64,000 nt of DNA from UBA6144 sp964399165 (lineage in GTDB: Bacteria > Bdellovibrionota > Bacteriovoracia > Bacteriovoracales > Bacteriovoracaceae). The stretch is taken from positions 1 to 64,000 of the forward strand of contig CAYNPO010000010.1 in assembly GCA_964399165.1 (NCBI GenBank), given 5' to 3'. Positions 8,478 through 16,614 of the stretch are shown one piece after another (positions within the stretch are counted from its first letter, which is position 1; every line of letters begins with the position of its first letter). The position numbers and the translations under genes were made by a program. A model generated the notes under the pieces. That model saw only the letters and a program-made list of their open reading frames with translations, did not search any database and was not told the origin of the DNA.

Positions 8478-10271
8478 CTATTTATTGAAAGTTTCCACCG
8501 TCGACACCGGCTCATCCCGATCCGCATAATACCGATGCCCACCAATCACCGCCAGCCCACCCGCAAACGGCACAACCTGAGAAAACCCTTTCGTCTCCAC
8601 CAGTGAACGCCCCGTGTGCCGCCACGCCAGCGTGTCCAAGTCCAGCGCGTACACGTGGGACACGTATTCGTAATCCATGGGACCCGTTTTGAACATGCCG
8701 CCAAAAACCATCAGGTCGTCGCCCAGGATCCCCGCCGCAGGGGCGAAGGTGGCAAAGGGCATGGTGGAGAGTTCCCGGGCAAAGCCGGTGCGCGGGTCGA
8801 TGCGGGTGATGTTGGCCAGCAGCTCGAAGTGGGTGGAACCCACTCCCAAGCCACCCACCAGAATGATGTCTCCATCACGCTGGACGGCGGTGAAGGCCCG
8901 GCGCAAGGGCGGGGGAATTTTCCAAGGGGCTTCCACGATGGTTTCTTTTTCCAGGTCGAACACGTCCACCGCGTGGTGGAAGGTGCCTTCGAAATCACCG
9001 GGCGCCTTGGGTGTCGCGTCCCACCCGCCGATCAAGTAGACCTTGCCGTCCACTGTGACGGCCACGTTGGAGGAACGCCGGCGCGGCATCACACCCACGG
9101 TGGTCCACTCGTTCTTAGCGATGTCGTAGCGGTCAATCTCGTCGAGAGAGCGCCAAGCGGGGCGTGTGCCAGCCTGGTACGCGAATCCACCGAAGGCATA
9201 GAGATAGTTGCCGTGGGCCGCCAGCTGGAAGCCGTGGGCCTTGCGTGGGCGCGGGGCGAGTTCTTTCCAACCGGTGGCGGGGTCATAGACTTGCAGGTTG
9301 TCGGTGAAGGACTCCGGTGGGTAGGTGTGCTCGGAGCCGGCGTGGCCACCGCATAGGTAGATCTTCCCTTGGTGCTGGATGGCGCCGAGGGACGAGCGCA
9401 GGGGCGCCGGGAAGGAGGGGAGGGCGCTTTGCTTGAGAGCGGTTTCGCCGGCGAAGTTGGGGGCGTACTCGCTGTCGGGGTTCTCGGAGAGGGCGGACCA
9501 CTGGCCACCGGCGATCTTGTAGAGCTGGAAACGGCCGGACTTGTTGGAGGCGAAAGCCAGGTTGCCGTCGGGCATGAAAGCCGGGGCCATCTCGTCGGCG
9601 GGGTCTTGGGTCAGGACGCTTTTCTCCAGCGTGCGGCGGTCGATGGTCCAGACGTCCCAGGAGCCGTTAGCTTTGCTGGTGTAGGCCACGAGGCTCTCGT
9701 CGGCGGACAAGGAAGGGGCCATGCCTTCGGCCAGGACGCGGATTTTACCGGAAGCGGTTTCCATCTCCACGACCTCTTTCTTGCCCGTGAGGTTGCGCTG
9801 GAACACCACGAAGGCTCCGTCGGAGGAGGGACGGGGGAAGTAGCCCACACCTTCGTGGGTGAGCACGCGCGGCTGCGTTTTCTTCATGGCCTCGGGAGCG
9901 ACCAAGGCGATCTTGTTGCCTTGGGCGGTGGGCATGGAGAAGGCCAGCAGCTTGCCGTTGCGGCTGAAGCGCGGGTGGAGGGTCATTCCTTCCAGTTCGG
10001 GTTTGAAGGTGGAGCGGGTGTTGGAGACGACATCGTGGAGGGCGAGCTCAAGGGAACGCTCGGAGGCGCCCTCCACCCAAGCCAGGCGGGTGCCGTCAGA
10101 GGTGATGTCGGGGTAGAGGTGCCAGCGGCCGGGGGTCCCCAGCTTAACCTCGGAACCGTCCACGTGCTTCATCACCACGGTCTTCTCCGTGGCGCTCTCC
10201 CGCATGAAAACCATGGGCCACTGGGCGTTGGAGGCACAGGACCAAAGTCCGATCAGGAAGATCCATTTCAT
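8478..10271 (-). CDS. Secreted TolB-type propeller fused to Kelch propeller
   Basis: A 597-residue exported protein. After a signal peptide (about residues 1-17) the first half carries repeated PD40/TolB-like blades (for example PDITSDGTRLAW, PRFSRNGKLLAF, PRPSSDGAFVVF). The second half, from about residue 300, has Kelch blades with the double-glycine signature (LCGGHAG, AFGGFAY, LIGGWDA, LVGGLGV, VFGGMF, VIGGHRY). This looks like two beta-propellers joined in one chain, most likely for binding in the periplasm or on the surface rather than catalysis. I chose the ATG at 10271 because AAGGAG precedes it and the signal peptide begins there. No partner gene is obvious; the divergent MFS gene starts 158 bases away. 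Confidence 0.85.
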   Translation of the reverse strand: MKWIFLIGLWSCASNAQWPMVFMRESATEKTVVMKHVDGSEVKLGTPGRWHLYPDITSDGTRLAWVEGASERSLELALHDVVSNTRSTFKPELEGMTLHPRFSRNGKLLAFSMPTAQGNKIALVAPEAMKKTQPRVLTHEGVGYFPRPSSDGAFVVFQRNLTGKKEVVEMETASGKIRVLAEGMAPSLSADESLVAYTSKANGSWDVWTIDRRTLEKSVLTQDPADEMAPAFMPDGNLAFASNKSGRFQLYKIAGGQWSALSENPDSEYAPNFAGETALKQSALPSFPAPLRSSLGAIQHQGKIYLCGGHAGSEHTYPPESFTDNLQVYDPATGWKELAPRPRKAHGFQLAAHGNYLYAFGGFAYQAGTRPAWRSLDEIDRYDIAKNEWTTVGVMPRRRSSNVAVTVDGKVYLIGGWDATPKAPGDFEGTFHHAVDVFDLEKETIVEAPWKIPPPLRRAFTAVQRDGDIILVGGLGVGSTHFELLANITRIDPRTGFARELSTMPFATFAPAAGILGDDLMVFGGMFKTGPMDYEYVSHVYALDLDTLAWRHTGRSLVETKGFSQVVPFAGGLAVIGGHRYYADRDEPVSTVETFNK

Positions 10272-10429
10272 CGCGTTCTCCTTGGGTCCCGGGATCATAA
10301 GGAGCGGGGTTTGGGGTGTCAAACTCAACGGCTCTTATTGGAAAGTGCCGGGGGAAAAAACCCCCGAATGGCGCGGAATTTTGAACGCCCTTAAGATGGA
10401 GACACACCAGGCCAGGAAGGCCGGAAACC

Positions 10430-11689
10430 ATGGTCCGACACTACCGTACCCAATTCAGAGACCTCCCCGCTAACCTCAAGCTGTTCGTGGTGGGCCACGC
10501 CGTGCAGGCCTTCGGGCACGCCGTACACGCTTTGCTCTTCAACCTATTCCTGCGCGAGGCGGGGATGAAGGAAGGTGTCATGGGCGCGCTCGCCTCGACG
10601 ACTTCCTTGGGCGTGGCCTTGATGGCCTTTCCCTCCGCCTTCGTGCTCGAACGCTTCGCTGTGAAGCCCATGCTGGTTTTGGGCATGGCCATGGCCGCCG
10701 GCTTCTACCTCATGCAGGTGCAAGCCAGCACCGTGGAGATGTGGACTTTCTTCGGACTCCTCGGCGCCATGGGCACAGCTCTGTTCAACATCTCGGTAGC
10801 CCCGTTCATCCTCCGTAACACCACTCCTGAGCAACGGGTGTACGGCTACACGTTCAACTCCTCGGCCGTGATGGGCGCCCAGCTCCTGGGTTATATCGTG
10901 GGCGGGAAAGTTCCCGAGGCTTTGCCGCTCCTCTTTCCTGATTTGCCGCGGATAGAGGCCTTCCGGTGGGCCATGACCGCGGCTTTGGGCGTGAGCTTCC
11001 TCTCGTTTTTCGCCTACGCCCGCATCTTGCGCGTGCCCGCGCCCCGTTTGCGCGCACCCCTCATTGGACAGATGCGCGAGAAAGACTGGCGCACCTTGGG
11101 CAAACTCATCGCCCCGAAGGTCTGCATCGCCCTGGGCGCGGGCATGATCATCCCGTTCATGAACGTGTACCTTTCCAAACGCTTCGACATGGGCAGCTCG
11201 GCCGTGGGCATGTGCTTCAGCATCGCCCAGCTGTGCATGTTCACTGGCATCTTCCTTTCGCCTCTGGTGGTCAAGCGCATGGATCGCCTCAAGTTCATCC
11301 TCACCACCGCCATGCTTTCCGTGCCCTTCATGCTGGCCATGACCTTCGCCTCAAGCTTCGGCTTGGTGTTGGGGAGCTTCTTCATGCGTGGCATGCTCAT
11401 GAACATGAGCGGGCCGATGACCTCCATGTTCGAGATGGAACGCGTGCGGGAGCAGGACTGCCTCTTCGCCTCGTCCATTCTCATTTTCTGCTATAACGTG
11501 GCTTGGACCTTTAGCACCCAGGTGGGAGGGTGGCTCATTGAGACCCATGGCTTCCGGCCCTCATTCCTCATCGCGGCGGCGTTCTACACGTCGGCGGTGG
11601 GATGCTACTGGGCATTTTTCCGGACCAAGCGCGCGGGACTCAACCCCCAACGTCGCCCATTGCCCGCCCCGGTCGAAGAAGCGGCTTAG
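10430..11689 (+). CDS. Major facilitator superfamily transporter
   Basis: A 419-residue inner-membrane permease with about 12 hydrophobic helices and a cytoplasmic loop near the middle (around residues 200-220, rich in Arg and Pro). The substrate cannot be read from the sequence. The N-terminus is cytoplasmic and basic. A perfect CGGGGG-A6-CCCCCG hairpin lies in the divergent region at 10349-10366 and an AGGAAGG stretch precedes the start. The stop codon overlaps that of the convergent protease gene by two bases. The family call is firm, the role is not. Confidence 0.85.
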   Translation: MVRHYRTQFRDLPANLKLFVVGHAVQAFGHAVHALLFNLFLREAGMKEGVMGALASTTSLGVALMAFPSAFVLERFAVKPMLVLGMAMAAGFYLMQVQASTVEMWTFFGLLGAMGTALFNISVAPFILRNTTPEQRVYGYTFNSSAVMGAQLLGYIVGGKVPEALPLLFPDLPRIEAFRWAMTAALGVSFLSFFAYARILRVPAPRLRAPLIGQMREKDWRTLGKLIAPKVCIALGAGMIIPFMNVYLSKRFDMGSSAVGMCFSIAQLCMFTGIFLSPLVVKRMDRLKFILTTAMLSVPFMLAMTFASSFGLVLGSFFMRGMLMNMSGPMTSMFEMERVREQDCLFASSILIFCYNVAWTFSTQVGGWLIETHGFRPSFLIAAAFYTSAVGCYWAFFRTKRAGLNPQRRPLPAPVEEAA

Positions 11690-12354
11690 AGGTCGGGACG
11701 CCGGCAACGATCGAGCGCCTCCAGCAGGCGCGGTTGGTCGGTCAGCGTGACGCCCCAGTTCTCCAGTGTTCTCCCACGGCATTGCCCATGGGTGTGGATC
11801 CCTACGATTTGGCCATTGGCGTTCAGGATCACGGAGCCGGAGTTACCAGCGGCCGTGGGGACGTTGTGCTCGAGGAAAGACCCGTAGTTCCGCACCACCC
11901 GGCCAGCAGCCGTCTGCAGGGTGTTGTCCAAGTGGCCCTCATCGTCACCATAACCGGCTATGCGGATCAGCTCGCCATCACCCGCGGGGCGGGCGGCAAA
12001 AGTGAAGTGGTTGGAGTGGGCCCCCGGCAAGGTTCCCCCCCGTGGCAAGACCCGGAAGACCGCCCAGTCTTCCCCCACTCCATCGTTTGAGCCGTGCACA
12101 CTGTCAGGGTCAACCTGGTAAACTACGCTGTGTGGTCCCACGTTGAAGCGCACCCGCCGCAAGCCGCGCATGCAGTGGCCGGCGGTGATCAGGCACCCCG
12201 CACTCACCAAAGTGGCGGTACAGGCCAAAGGAGCCACGCGGCCGATGCGGGGATCCTGGGTGGGCCGGCGGGTGTCGCCACCAGCGCAGAATGCACGCAC
12301 GCCCGCGTGGGACAAAACGGGCAGCAGTAAGAGGGCTGCCATCAAGCGTCCCAT
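11686..12354 (-). CDS. Secreted trypsin-like serine protease (S1), coupled to upstream gene
   Basis: A 222-residue S1 protease beginning with a signal peptide (residues 1-17, ending LSHAG). Triad residues are His60 in LITAGHC, Asp97 in GEDWAVF and Ser172 in AAGNSGSV. Paired cysteines near ACTATL and AGCL are present. I chose the ATG at 12354 because the signal peptide starts there and the codon overlaps the TGA of the upstream gene (TGATG), so translation should be coupled. A longer reading with 28 extra residues would overlap the upstream gene and hide the signal peptide. The stop overlaps that of the MFS gene. Confidence 0.88.
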   Translation of the reverse strand: MGRLMAALLLLPVLSHAGVRAFCAGGDTRRPTQDPRIGRVAPLACTATLVSAGCLITAGHCMRGLRRVRFNVGPHSVVYQVDPDSVHGSNDGVGEDWAVFRVLPRGGTLPGAHSNHFTFAARPAGDGELIRIAGYGDDEGHLDNTLQTAAGRVVRNYGSFLEHNVPTAAGNSGSVILNANGQIVGIHTHGQCRGRTLENWGVTLTDQPRLLEALDRCRRPDL

Positions 12355-12803
12355 CACTCGATCCTGATGAAGGTGGCGATGTGGATTTGCATCATCCCGA
12401 TTGTAGGGTAGACGTTTTGGCCCCCGGCCAACTTGCAACCAAAGCTCGCGGCTTCAGGGTGAAGCTCAAAATCTAGCACGGTGAGGTGGCTTGGCGGGTT
12501 CAGGTTGCGGGCGCGCCGGACGCTGAACACGGTTCCCGCAGGGATGGAGCGCGTATACTCGCGTTTGGTGACGTTGAGCCAGCAGATGGCCGTGTTCTGA
12601 AATTCAGGCACATGATGGCCATTCGCCACACGGGACATGTTGTCCCCGTGTTCGAAGTACACTATGTCCCGTCCGGCGGGCACGGGAATGGCACGGAAGA
12701 CATGCAGGTCGTCGCCGGGTCCCATGGTGCTCATGAGCGAGTTCAGGTTGGTGGCCTGGACCCCGGCGGAGGTGAATAAGATGGCGAAGGCAATGGCTTT
12801 CAT
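12354..12803 (-). CDS. Secreted protein, translationally coupled to a protease
   Basis: A 149-residue exported protein with a short signal peptide (about residues 1-17, ending VQA). The mature part is beta-rich with two cysteines that could form a disulfide (ICWL and FGCK). No family is recognised. Its stop overlaps the protease start by one base, implying joint production. It could be an inhibitor, chaperone or substrate of the protease, but nothing in the sequence proves this. Confidence 0.65.
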   Translation of the reverse strand: MKAIAFAILFTSAGVQATNLNSLMSTMGPGDDLHVFRAIPVPAGRDIVYFEHGDNMSRVANGHHVPEFQNTAICWLNVTKREYTRSIPAGTVFSVRRARNLNPPSHLTVLDFELHPEAASFGCKLAGGQNVYPTIGMMQIHIATFIRIE

Positions 12804-12872
12804 GCGGCCGCCATTTTACCCCGGGAATCCCCATGGACGGGGAAATCGGTAAAATTTACGCGGCCGATGGCC

Positions 12873-13535
12873 TTACCACGGAAGTTTTTCGCCGTTGCTG
12901 TGCCAGAACCCGCCGCTGTTGGCGGGGTTGAGGGCCTCCACCACTTTTAAAATGCCCCGTGCGGAAGCCTCCGCGGTGATCTCGCCTTGTCCACCCGTCA
13001 TTTTGGTTTTCACGTAGCCCGGATGGAGTAGTCCCACCATGATCCCGCGGCTGGCCAGGTCCACGGCCAGCCCTTTGCCCAGCATGTTCACCGCCGCCTT
13101 GGACATGCGGTAACCGTAGTAGCCGCCCGAGGTGTTGTCGGCGATGGAACCCATGCGGCTGGTGGTGATGATGATTTTCGATCCGCGGCGCAAGTGCGGC
13201 AGCAGCGCCGTGGTCACGCGGAAAGGCGCCAGGGCATTCACCTCAAACTGCAGGCGCATGCCTTCCATGTCCCATTTCTCCAGTGTCTGGTCAGTGAACA
13301 CACCGGCATTGTTAAAGAGAAGGTCGATGGAACGGTCACCCACTTTCTCGAGCAATATTTTTTCCATGGTCGGCGAAGTGAGTTCGATGCCCTCAAGCAC
13401 GACGGCGCCGGTGTTGGCGAGTTCGGCGCAGCTTTGCCGGCAAGTGGCCAAGACCTCTACGCCCTGGGCGCGGAGTTGGCGGACGAGTTCGAGTCCGATG
13501 CCGCTGGCGGCGCCGGTGACGAGGGCGGTGGTCAT
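12873..13535 (-). CDS. Short-chain dehydrogenase/reductase
   Basis: A 220-residue classical SDR with the cofactor loop TGAASGIG near the N-terminus, the NNAG motif at about residue 95, a catalytic serine in TTSRMGS and the YRMSK active-site tyrosine and lysine. The substrate is unknown. The ATG overlaps the stop of the methionine sulfoxide reductase gene upstream (ATGA), so the two are coupled and may share an oxidative-stress or repair setting; that is an inference. AAGGAAA lies before the start. It is on the short side for an SDR but complete. Confidence 0.9.
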   Translation of the reverse strand: MTTALVTGAASGIGLELVRQLRAQGVEVLATCRQSCAELANTGAVVLEGIELTSPTMEKILLEKVGDRSIDLLFNNAGVFTDQTLEKWDMEGMRLQFEVNALAPFRVTTALLPHLRRGSKIIITTSRMGSIADNTSGGYYGYRMSKAAVNMLGKGLAVDLASRGIMVGLLHPGYVKTKMTGGQGEITAEASARGILKVVEALNPANSGGFWHSNGEKLPW

Positions 13536-14008
13536 AAGGTTTCCTTTTCAGGCCAAATACGGCCCATGAGTTCATTCATCAGGATGGTGATGTCTTCCGC
13601 TTCCTGCGGCAGGAACCGGTCAAGCTCCGGTGAGTCCAAATCCAAAACACCCACACAGGCGCCCTCCCACAGCATGGGCACCACCAACTCGGAGCGCGAC
13701 GCCGAGTCACAGGCGATGTGCCCGGGAAACGCGTGCACGTCCGACACCCGTTGCGTAGTCCGCGTGGCATGGGCGGCTCCGCAAACGCCCCGCCCGCTTT
13801 TGATGCGCAAGCAGGCTGGCTTGCCCTGGAAGGGGCCAAGAACCAATTCCTCCCGACGTTCGTCCCAAAGGTAAAAGCCCGCCCAGTTCAATCCCGGCAG
13901 CGCATGGAAAAACAGGGAGGAGAGGTTGGCGAGGTTCGCCACCAGGTTCTTTTCACCTTCTATGAGGGCGAAGGCATCACGGCGCAGGTCTTGTGATGGG
14001 ATGAACAC
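13532..14008 (-). CDS. msrC: Free methionine-(R)-sulfoxide reductase (GAF type)
   Basis: This enzyme reduces the R form of free methionine sulfoxide back to methionine, using a GAF-fold active site. The family block is clear: NWAGFYL, LGPFQGKPACLRI, GRGVCGAA, then DVHAFPGHIACDSASRSE. The three redox cysteines C66, C76 and C100 have the spacing (10 and 24) of the characterised enzymes. I chose the GTG at 14008 because AAGGAG lies seven bases upstream and the 158-residue product matches the family. An in-frame ATG further upstream would add 27 unrelated residues. It is coupled to the downstream SDR. Confidence 0.93.
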   Translation of the reverse strand: MFIPSQDLRRDAFALIEGEKNLVANLANLSSLFFHALPGLNWAGFYLWDERREELVLGPFQGKPACLRIKSGRGVCGAAHATRTTQRVSDVHAFPGHIACDSASRSELVVPMLWEGACVGVLDLDSPELDRFLPQEAEDITILMNELMGRIWPEKETL

Positions 14009-14054
14009 GGCCCGGCTCCTTGCCAAAAAGGACGCTAGCGGGGAGAGTGGTACC

Positions 14055-14468
14055 ATGAACAAGCAAGCGTTTCCACCCACCGGCCACACCCTCGTCGCCG
14101 GTTACCTCTTCTGGGTCTTCGGCTTCACCGGGGCGCACCGCTTCTACTTCGGCAAGAAGTGGACGGGCCTGATTTGGTTCTGCACCTTCGGGATGTTGGG
14201 CGTGGGCTGGTTGATCGACGCATTCCTCATTCCCGGGATGGAGGAGGATGCCGACATCAAATACGTGTCTGGCCCTTGGAACTACAACTTTGCCTGGCTG
14301 TTGCTGACCTTCGGTGGTTTCCTGGGACTGCACCGCTTCTATCTGGGTCGCATCTGGACGGGCCTCTTGTGGCTTCTCACCGGCGGCCTTCTGACATGCG
14401 GTTGGCTTTGGGATCTCTGGAAGCTCAATGAGATGGTCTCAGAGCAGAACAGTTCAACCCCCATCTAG
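14055..14468 (+). CDS. TM2 domain-containing membrane protein
   Basis: A 137-residue protein with two copies of the TM2 pattern. Each has a helix, the GxHRFYxG turn (GAHRFYFGKKWTG, then GLHRFYLGRIWTG) and a second helix ending in a Trp/Asp-rich cap. TM2 proteins are small inner-membrane proteins of unclear role. I chose the ATG at 14055, which lies outside the divergent msrC gene; a longer frame would overlap that gene entirely. The gene ends four bases into the convergent HD hydrolase gene. Confidence 0.88.
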   Translation: MNKQAFPPTGHTLVAGYLFWVFGFTGAHRFYFGKKWTGLIWFCTFGMLGVGWLIDAFLIPGMEEDADIKYVSGPWNYNFAWLLLTFGGFLGLHRFYLGRIWTGLLWLLTGGLLTCGWLWDLWKLNEMVSEQNSSTPI

Positions 14469-15097
14469 GCTTTGCCGTCCAATTCCGACCGCAACTGGGT
14501 GATAAAACCTCGCATGAACGCGGCCCGCTCCTGAGCGAGCCGCTTACCCGCAGCCGTGGCCATGGTGTCCGGGAGTTTGAAAAGCTTGGCGGCGTAATGG
14601 TCGAGCATCCACCGCCTGTCGTCGAGGGGACGCCGCTCTGCCAACAAGTCGTCCGGATCGTAAAAGCTTCCTCCCATGCTGGTGCAAACGGAGGCACAAC
14701 GGAGCACGCCGATGGAGCCCAGGGCGTCCAGGCGGTCTGCGTCCTGAACGACCGCCGCTTCCTTCGTGGAGGGCGCAAGGCCCCGGGAGAAGGAATGCTC
14801 CACGATGGCACGGTGGATGGCGGGCAGGAGTTTGGAATCGTGGCCAGCGGCAGCCAGTAATGTAATGGCTTTGTCGGCGGCGAGTTCAGAAGCCCGGTGC
14901 CGCTCAGGATGGTCCTTGGGCACGTTCACGCAATCATGTAAGTAAGCCGCAGGGACCACCACGGCCTCGTCGGCCCCTTCCTCGCGCGCCAGAAGGCGGG
15001 CGCTGGCGACCACCCGGAGGATGTGGCCCCAGTCATGCCCGGGGTCTTGACCCTCGTGGTAACGGCGGACTTCTGCGAACAAGGTTTCTGGCAACAT
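14465..15097 (-). CDS. HD-domain phosphohydrolase
   Basis: A 210-residue soluble protein of the HD superfamily. The metal-binding residues are visible: His in GHDWGHI, the His-Asp pair in AYLHDC, and the later Asp in QDADRLDALG. This arrangement matches the YedJ-like nucleotide or phosphate hydrolases often annotated simply as HD-domain proteins. The substrate is not known. The gene is convergent with the TM2 gene and divergent from the DUF1295 gene, with start codons almost touching. Confidence 0.88.
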   Translation of the reverse strand: MLPETLFAEVRRYHEGQDPGHDWGHILRVVASARLLAREEGADEAVVVPAAYLHDCVNVPKDHPERHRASELAADKAITLLAAAGHDSKLLPAIHRAIVEHSFSRGLAPSTKEAAVVQDADRLDALGSIGVLRCASVCTSMGGSFYDPDDLLAERRPLDDRRWMLDHYAAKLFKLPDTMATAAGKRLAQERAAFMRGFITQLRSELDGKA

Positions 15098-15149
15098 GGA
15101 GCCGGTTTATCCCAAGACGAAAAGGCCCGCAAGGTGTTATCCTTCCTCC

Positions 15150-15911
15150 ATGGGATTGATCTTGTTCACCCTCCTGGTGCTTTGCCATGGCGTGTTCTAC
15201 ATCGCCTGGAAGCAGGACCGTTTCTGCGTCATCGACGTGGCCTGGGGCCTGGGCTTCGTGGTGGTGGCGATCCTGGGCTACCTGCAGAATTACCCTTCCC
15301 CCCCCAAGCTCCTGCTCCTCCTAATGGTCGCGGCCTGGGGCTTCCGCCTTGCCTGGCACCTCCACACCCGCTCCAGGGGCCATGGGGAAGATCCGCGCTA
15401 CCAGGCCTTGCGTGACGGTTGGGGGGAGCGCTACCTCCAAGAAGGCTACAAGCGCGTGTTCCTGGCCCAGGCAGGAGCGCTCTTCGTCGTGTCCCTTCCC
15501 GTGCAGCTGGGCATGTCCAGCGACCTGGAGCGCTTCGGCGCCAAGCAAGCGCTGGGGTTCCTCCTCTGGGCCGCGGGTCTCGGGCTTGAAGCCTGGTCAG
15601 ATTGGCACCTTGCGCGGTTTAAGAATGACCCCGCCAACCGCGGCAAGCTCTGCACCGACGGCCCTTGGACCTACGTGCGCTTCCCCAATTACCTGGGCGA
15701 GATGTTGGTGTGGTGGGGTGTGTACGTCTATATCTTCAACTTCTGGACCGCGTGGACCATCGTGGGGCCGTTGGCCATCAGTTATTTCCTCATCAAGGTC
15801 ACCGGTATCCCACCCATCGAGCAGCGGTACAGGGACCGTGCGGACTACCAGGCCTACGCGGCCCGCACGCCTCGACTCGTTCCCTTCCGCCGCCCTAAGG
15901 TCCTCGCCTGA
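15150..15911 (+). CDS. DUF1295 membrane protein (steroid-5-alpha-reductase/ICMT-like fold)
   Basis: An integral membrane protein of about 253 residues. The C-terminal signature WTYVRFPNYLGEM...WWG followed by PPIEQRYRDRADY is that of DUF1295, related to steroid 5-alpha-reductases and isoprenylcysteine methyltransferases. Such proteins bind NADPH or SAM and act on lipophilic substrates; no activity can be assigned here. I chose the ATG at 15150, where the first helix begins. An ATG at 15096 would add 18 polar residues and overlap the divergent gene. Its TGA overlaps the proposed CTG start of trmO. It heads the run leading to the polyketide synthase. Confidence 0.85.
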   Translation: MGLILFTLLVLCHGVFYIAWKQDRFCVIDVAWGLGFVVVAILGYLQNYPSPPKLLLLLMVAAWGFRLAWHLHTRSRGHGEDPRYQALRDGWGERYLQEGYKRVFLAQAGALFVVSLPVQLGMSSDLERFGAKQALGFLLWAAGLGLEAWSDWHLARFKNDPANRGKLCTDGPWTYVRFPNYLGEMLVWWGVYVYIFNFWTAWTIVGPLAISYFLIKVTGIPPIEQRYRDRADYQAYAARTPRLVPFRRPKVLA

Positions 15912-16558
15912 CGCCGATTGGCCGCATCCGTTCCGAATTCCGGGAAAAGTTCGGCGTTCCCAAGCAGCCCGGGCTCGCGCCGGCGTTGAAGGCGGTGTTG
16001 GTCCTCGAGGGGGAGTGGGCGCATGAAACGTGCTGGCGCGGCTTAGAAGAATGTTCACACGTCTGGGTGATCTTTGAGTTTCATTTGAACGGCCCATCCC
16101 GGAACGCCACCGTCCGTCCTCCCGTGTTGGGAGGAGAAAAGCGCATGGGGGTTTTCTCCACGCGCTCCCCACACCGCCCCAACCCGTTGGGCCTGTCGTT
16201 GGTGAAACTCGAGCGAATCGAGACCAAGGGGAAAGAGGCGCATCTGCACGTGAGTGGCCATGACTTCGTGGACGGTACACCCCTGCTGGACATCAAACCC
16301 TATGTGCCCTCGTACGACACCCCCAAAGGGGATGTCTTTCATTGGTCGGACGAATTGCCCCCTTATCACCACCCCGTGCGTTGGGCCGTGCCAGCGCCAG
16401 ACGGATTAAGGGAGGCCATCGAACAAGTGTTGAGGCTGGATCCCCGCCCCCGCTCCGCTAAACCAGGAGCGCGTTTTGGCATGGCGTTCGCGGGCCATAA
16501 CGTGGTCTTTCGCGCCGAAGGCCCGGAACTCGTGGTGGAAGACATCACCAGGACATGA
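15908..16558 (+). CDS. trmO: TrmO-like tRNA (adenine37-N6)-methyltransferase, CTG start
   Basis: TrmO methylates N6 of the t6A37 base in threonine tRNA using SAM. The core motif FSTRSPHRPNPLGLS is present, as are HVWVIFEF and LDIKPYVPSYD. The conserved family N-terminus (IGRIRSEFREKFGVPKQPG) is encoded upstream of the first TTG at 15986, in frame back to a stop at 15896. No ATG, GTG or TTG lies there. The best candidate is CTG at 15908, which overlaps the previous gene's TGA (CTGA) and has AAGG seven bases before it. ATT at 15917 is another possibility. The reading from 15986 would lose about 26 conserved residues. The protein is then 216 residues. Confidence 0.85.
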   Translation: MTPIGRIRSEFREKFGVPKQPGLAPALKAVLVLEGEWAHETCWRGLEECSHVWVIFEFHLNGPSRNATVRPPVLGGEKRMGVFSTRSPHRPNPLGLSLVKLERIETKGKEAHLHVSGHDFVDGTPLLDIKPYVPSYDTPKGDVFHWSDELPPYHHPVRWAVPAPDGLREAIEQVLRLDPRPRSAKPGARFGMAFAGHNVVFRAEGPELVVEDITRT

Positions 16559-16614
16559 CGGGCCGTCCGGCCCTTGTCGCGGGAATCACCAGGAGGACGT
16601 GTTATCCCTAGGGC

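Noticed and set aside
10349..10366. CGGGGG-A6-CCCCCG hairpin ahead of the MFS gene
   Set aside because: It resembles an attenuator, but there is no T run, leader peptide or competing structure.
12873..13535. Assigning this SDR to fatty acid or polyketide synthesis with the PKS locus
   Set aside because: It is on the other strand, in an operon with msrC, and has no link to the PKS genes.
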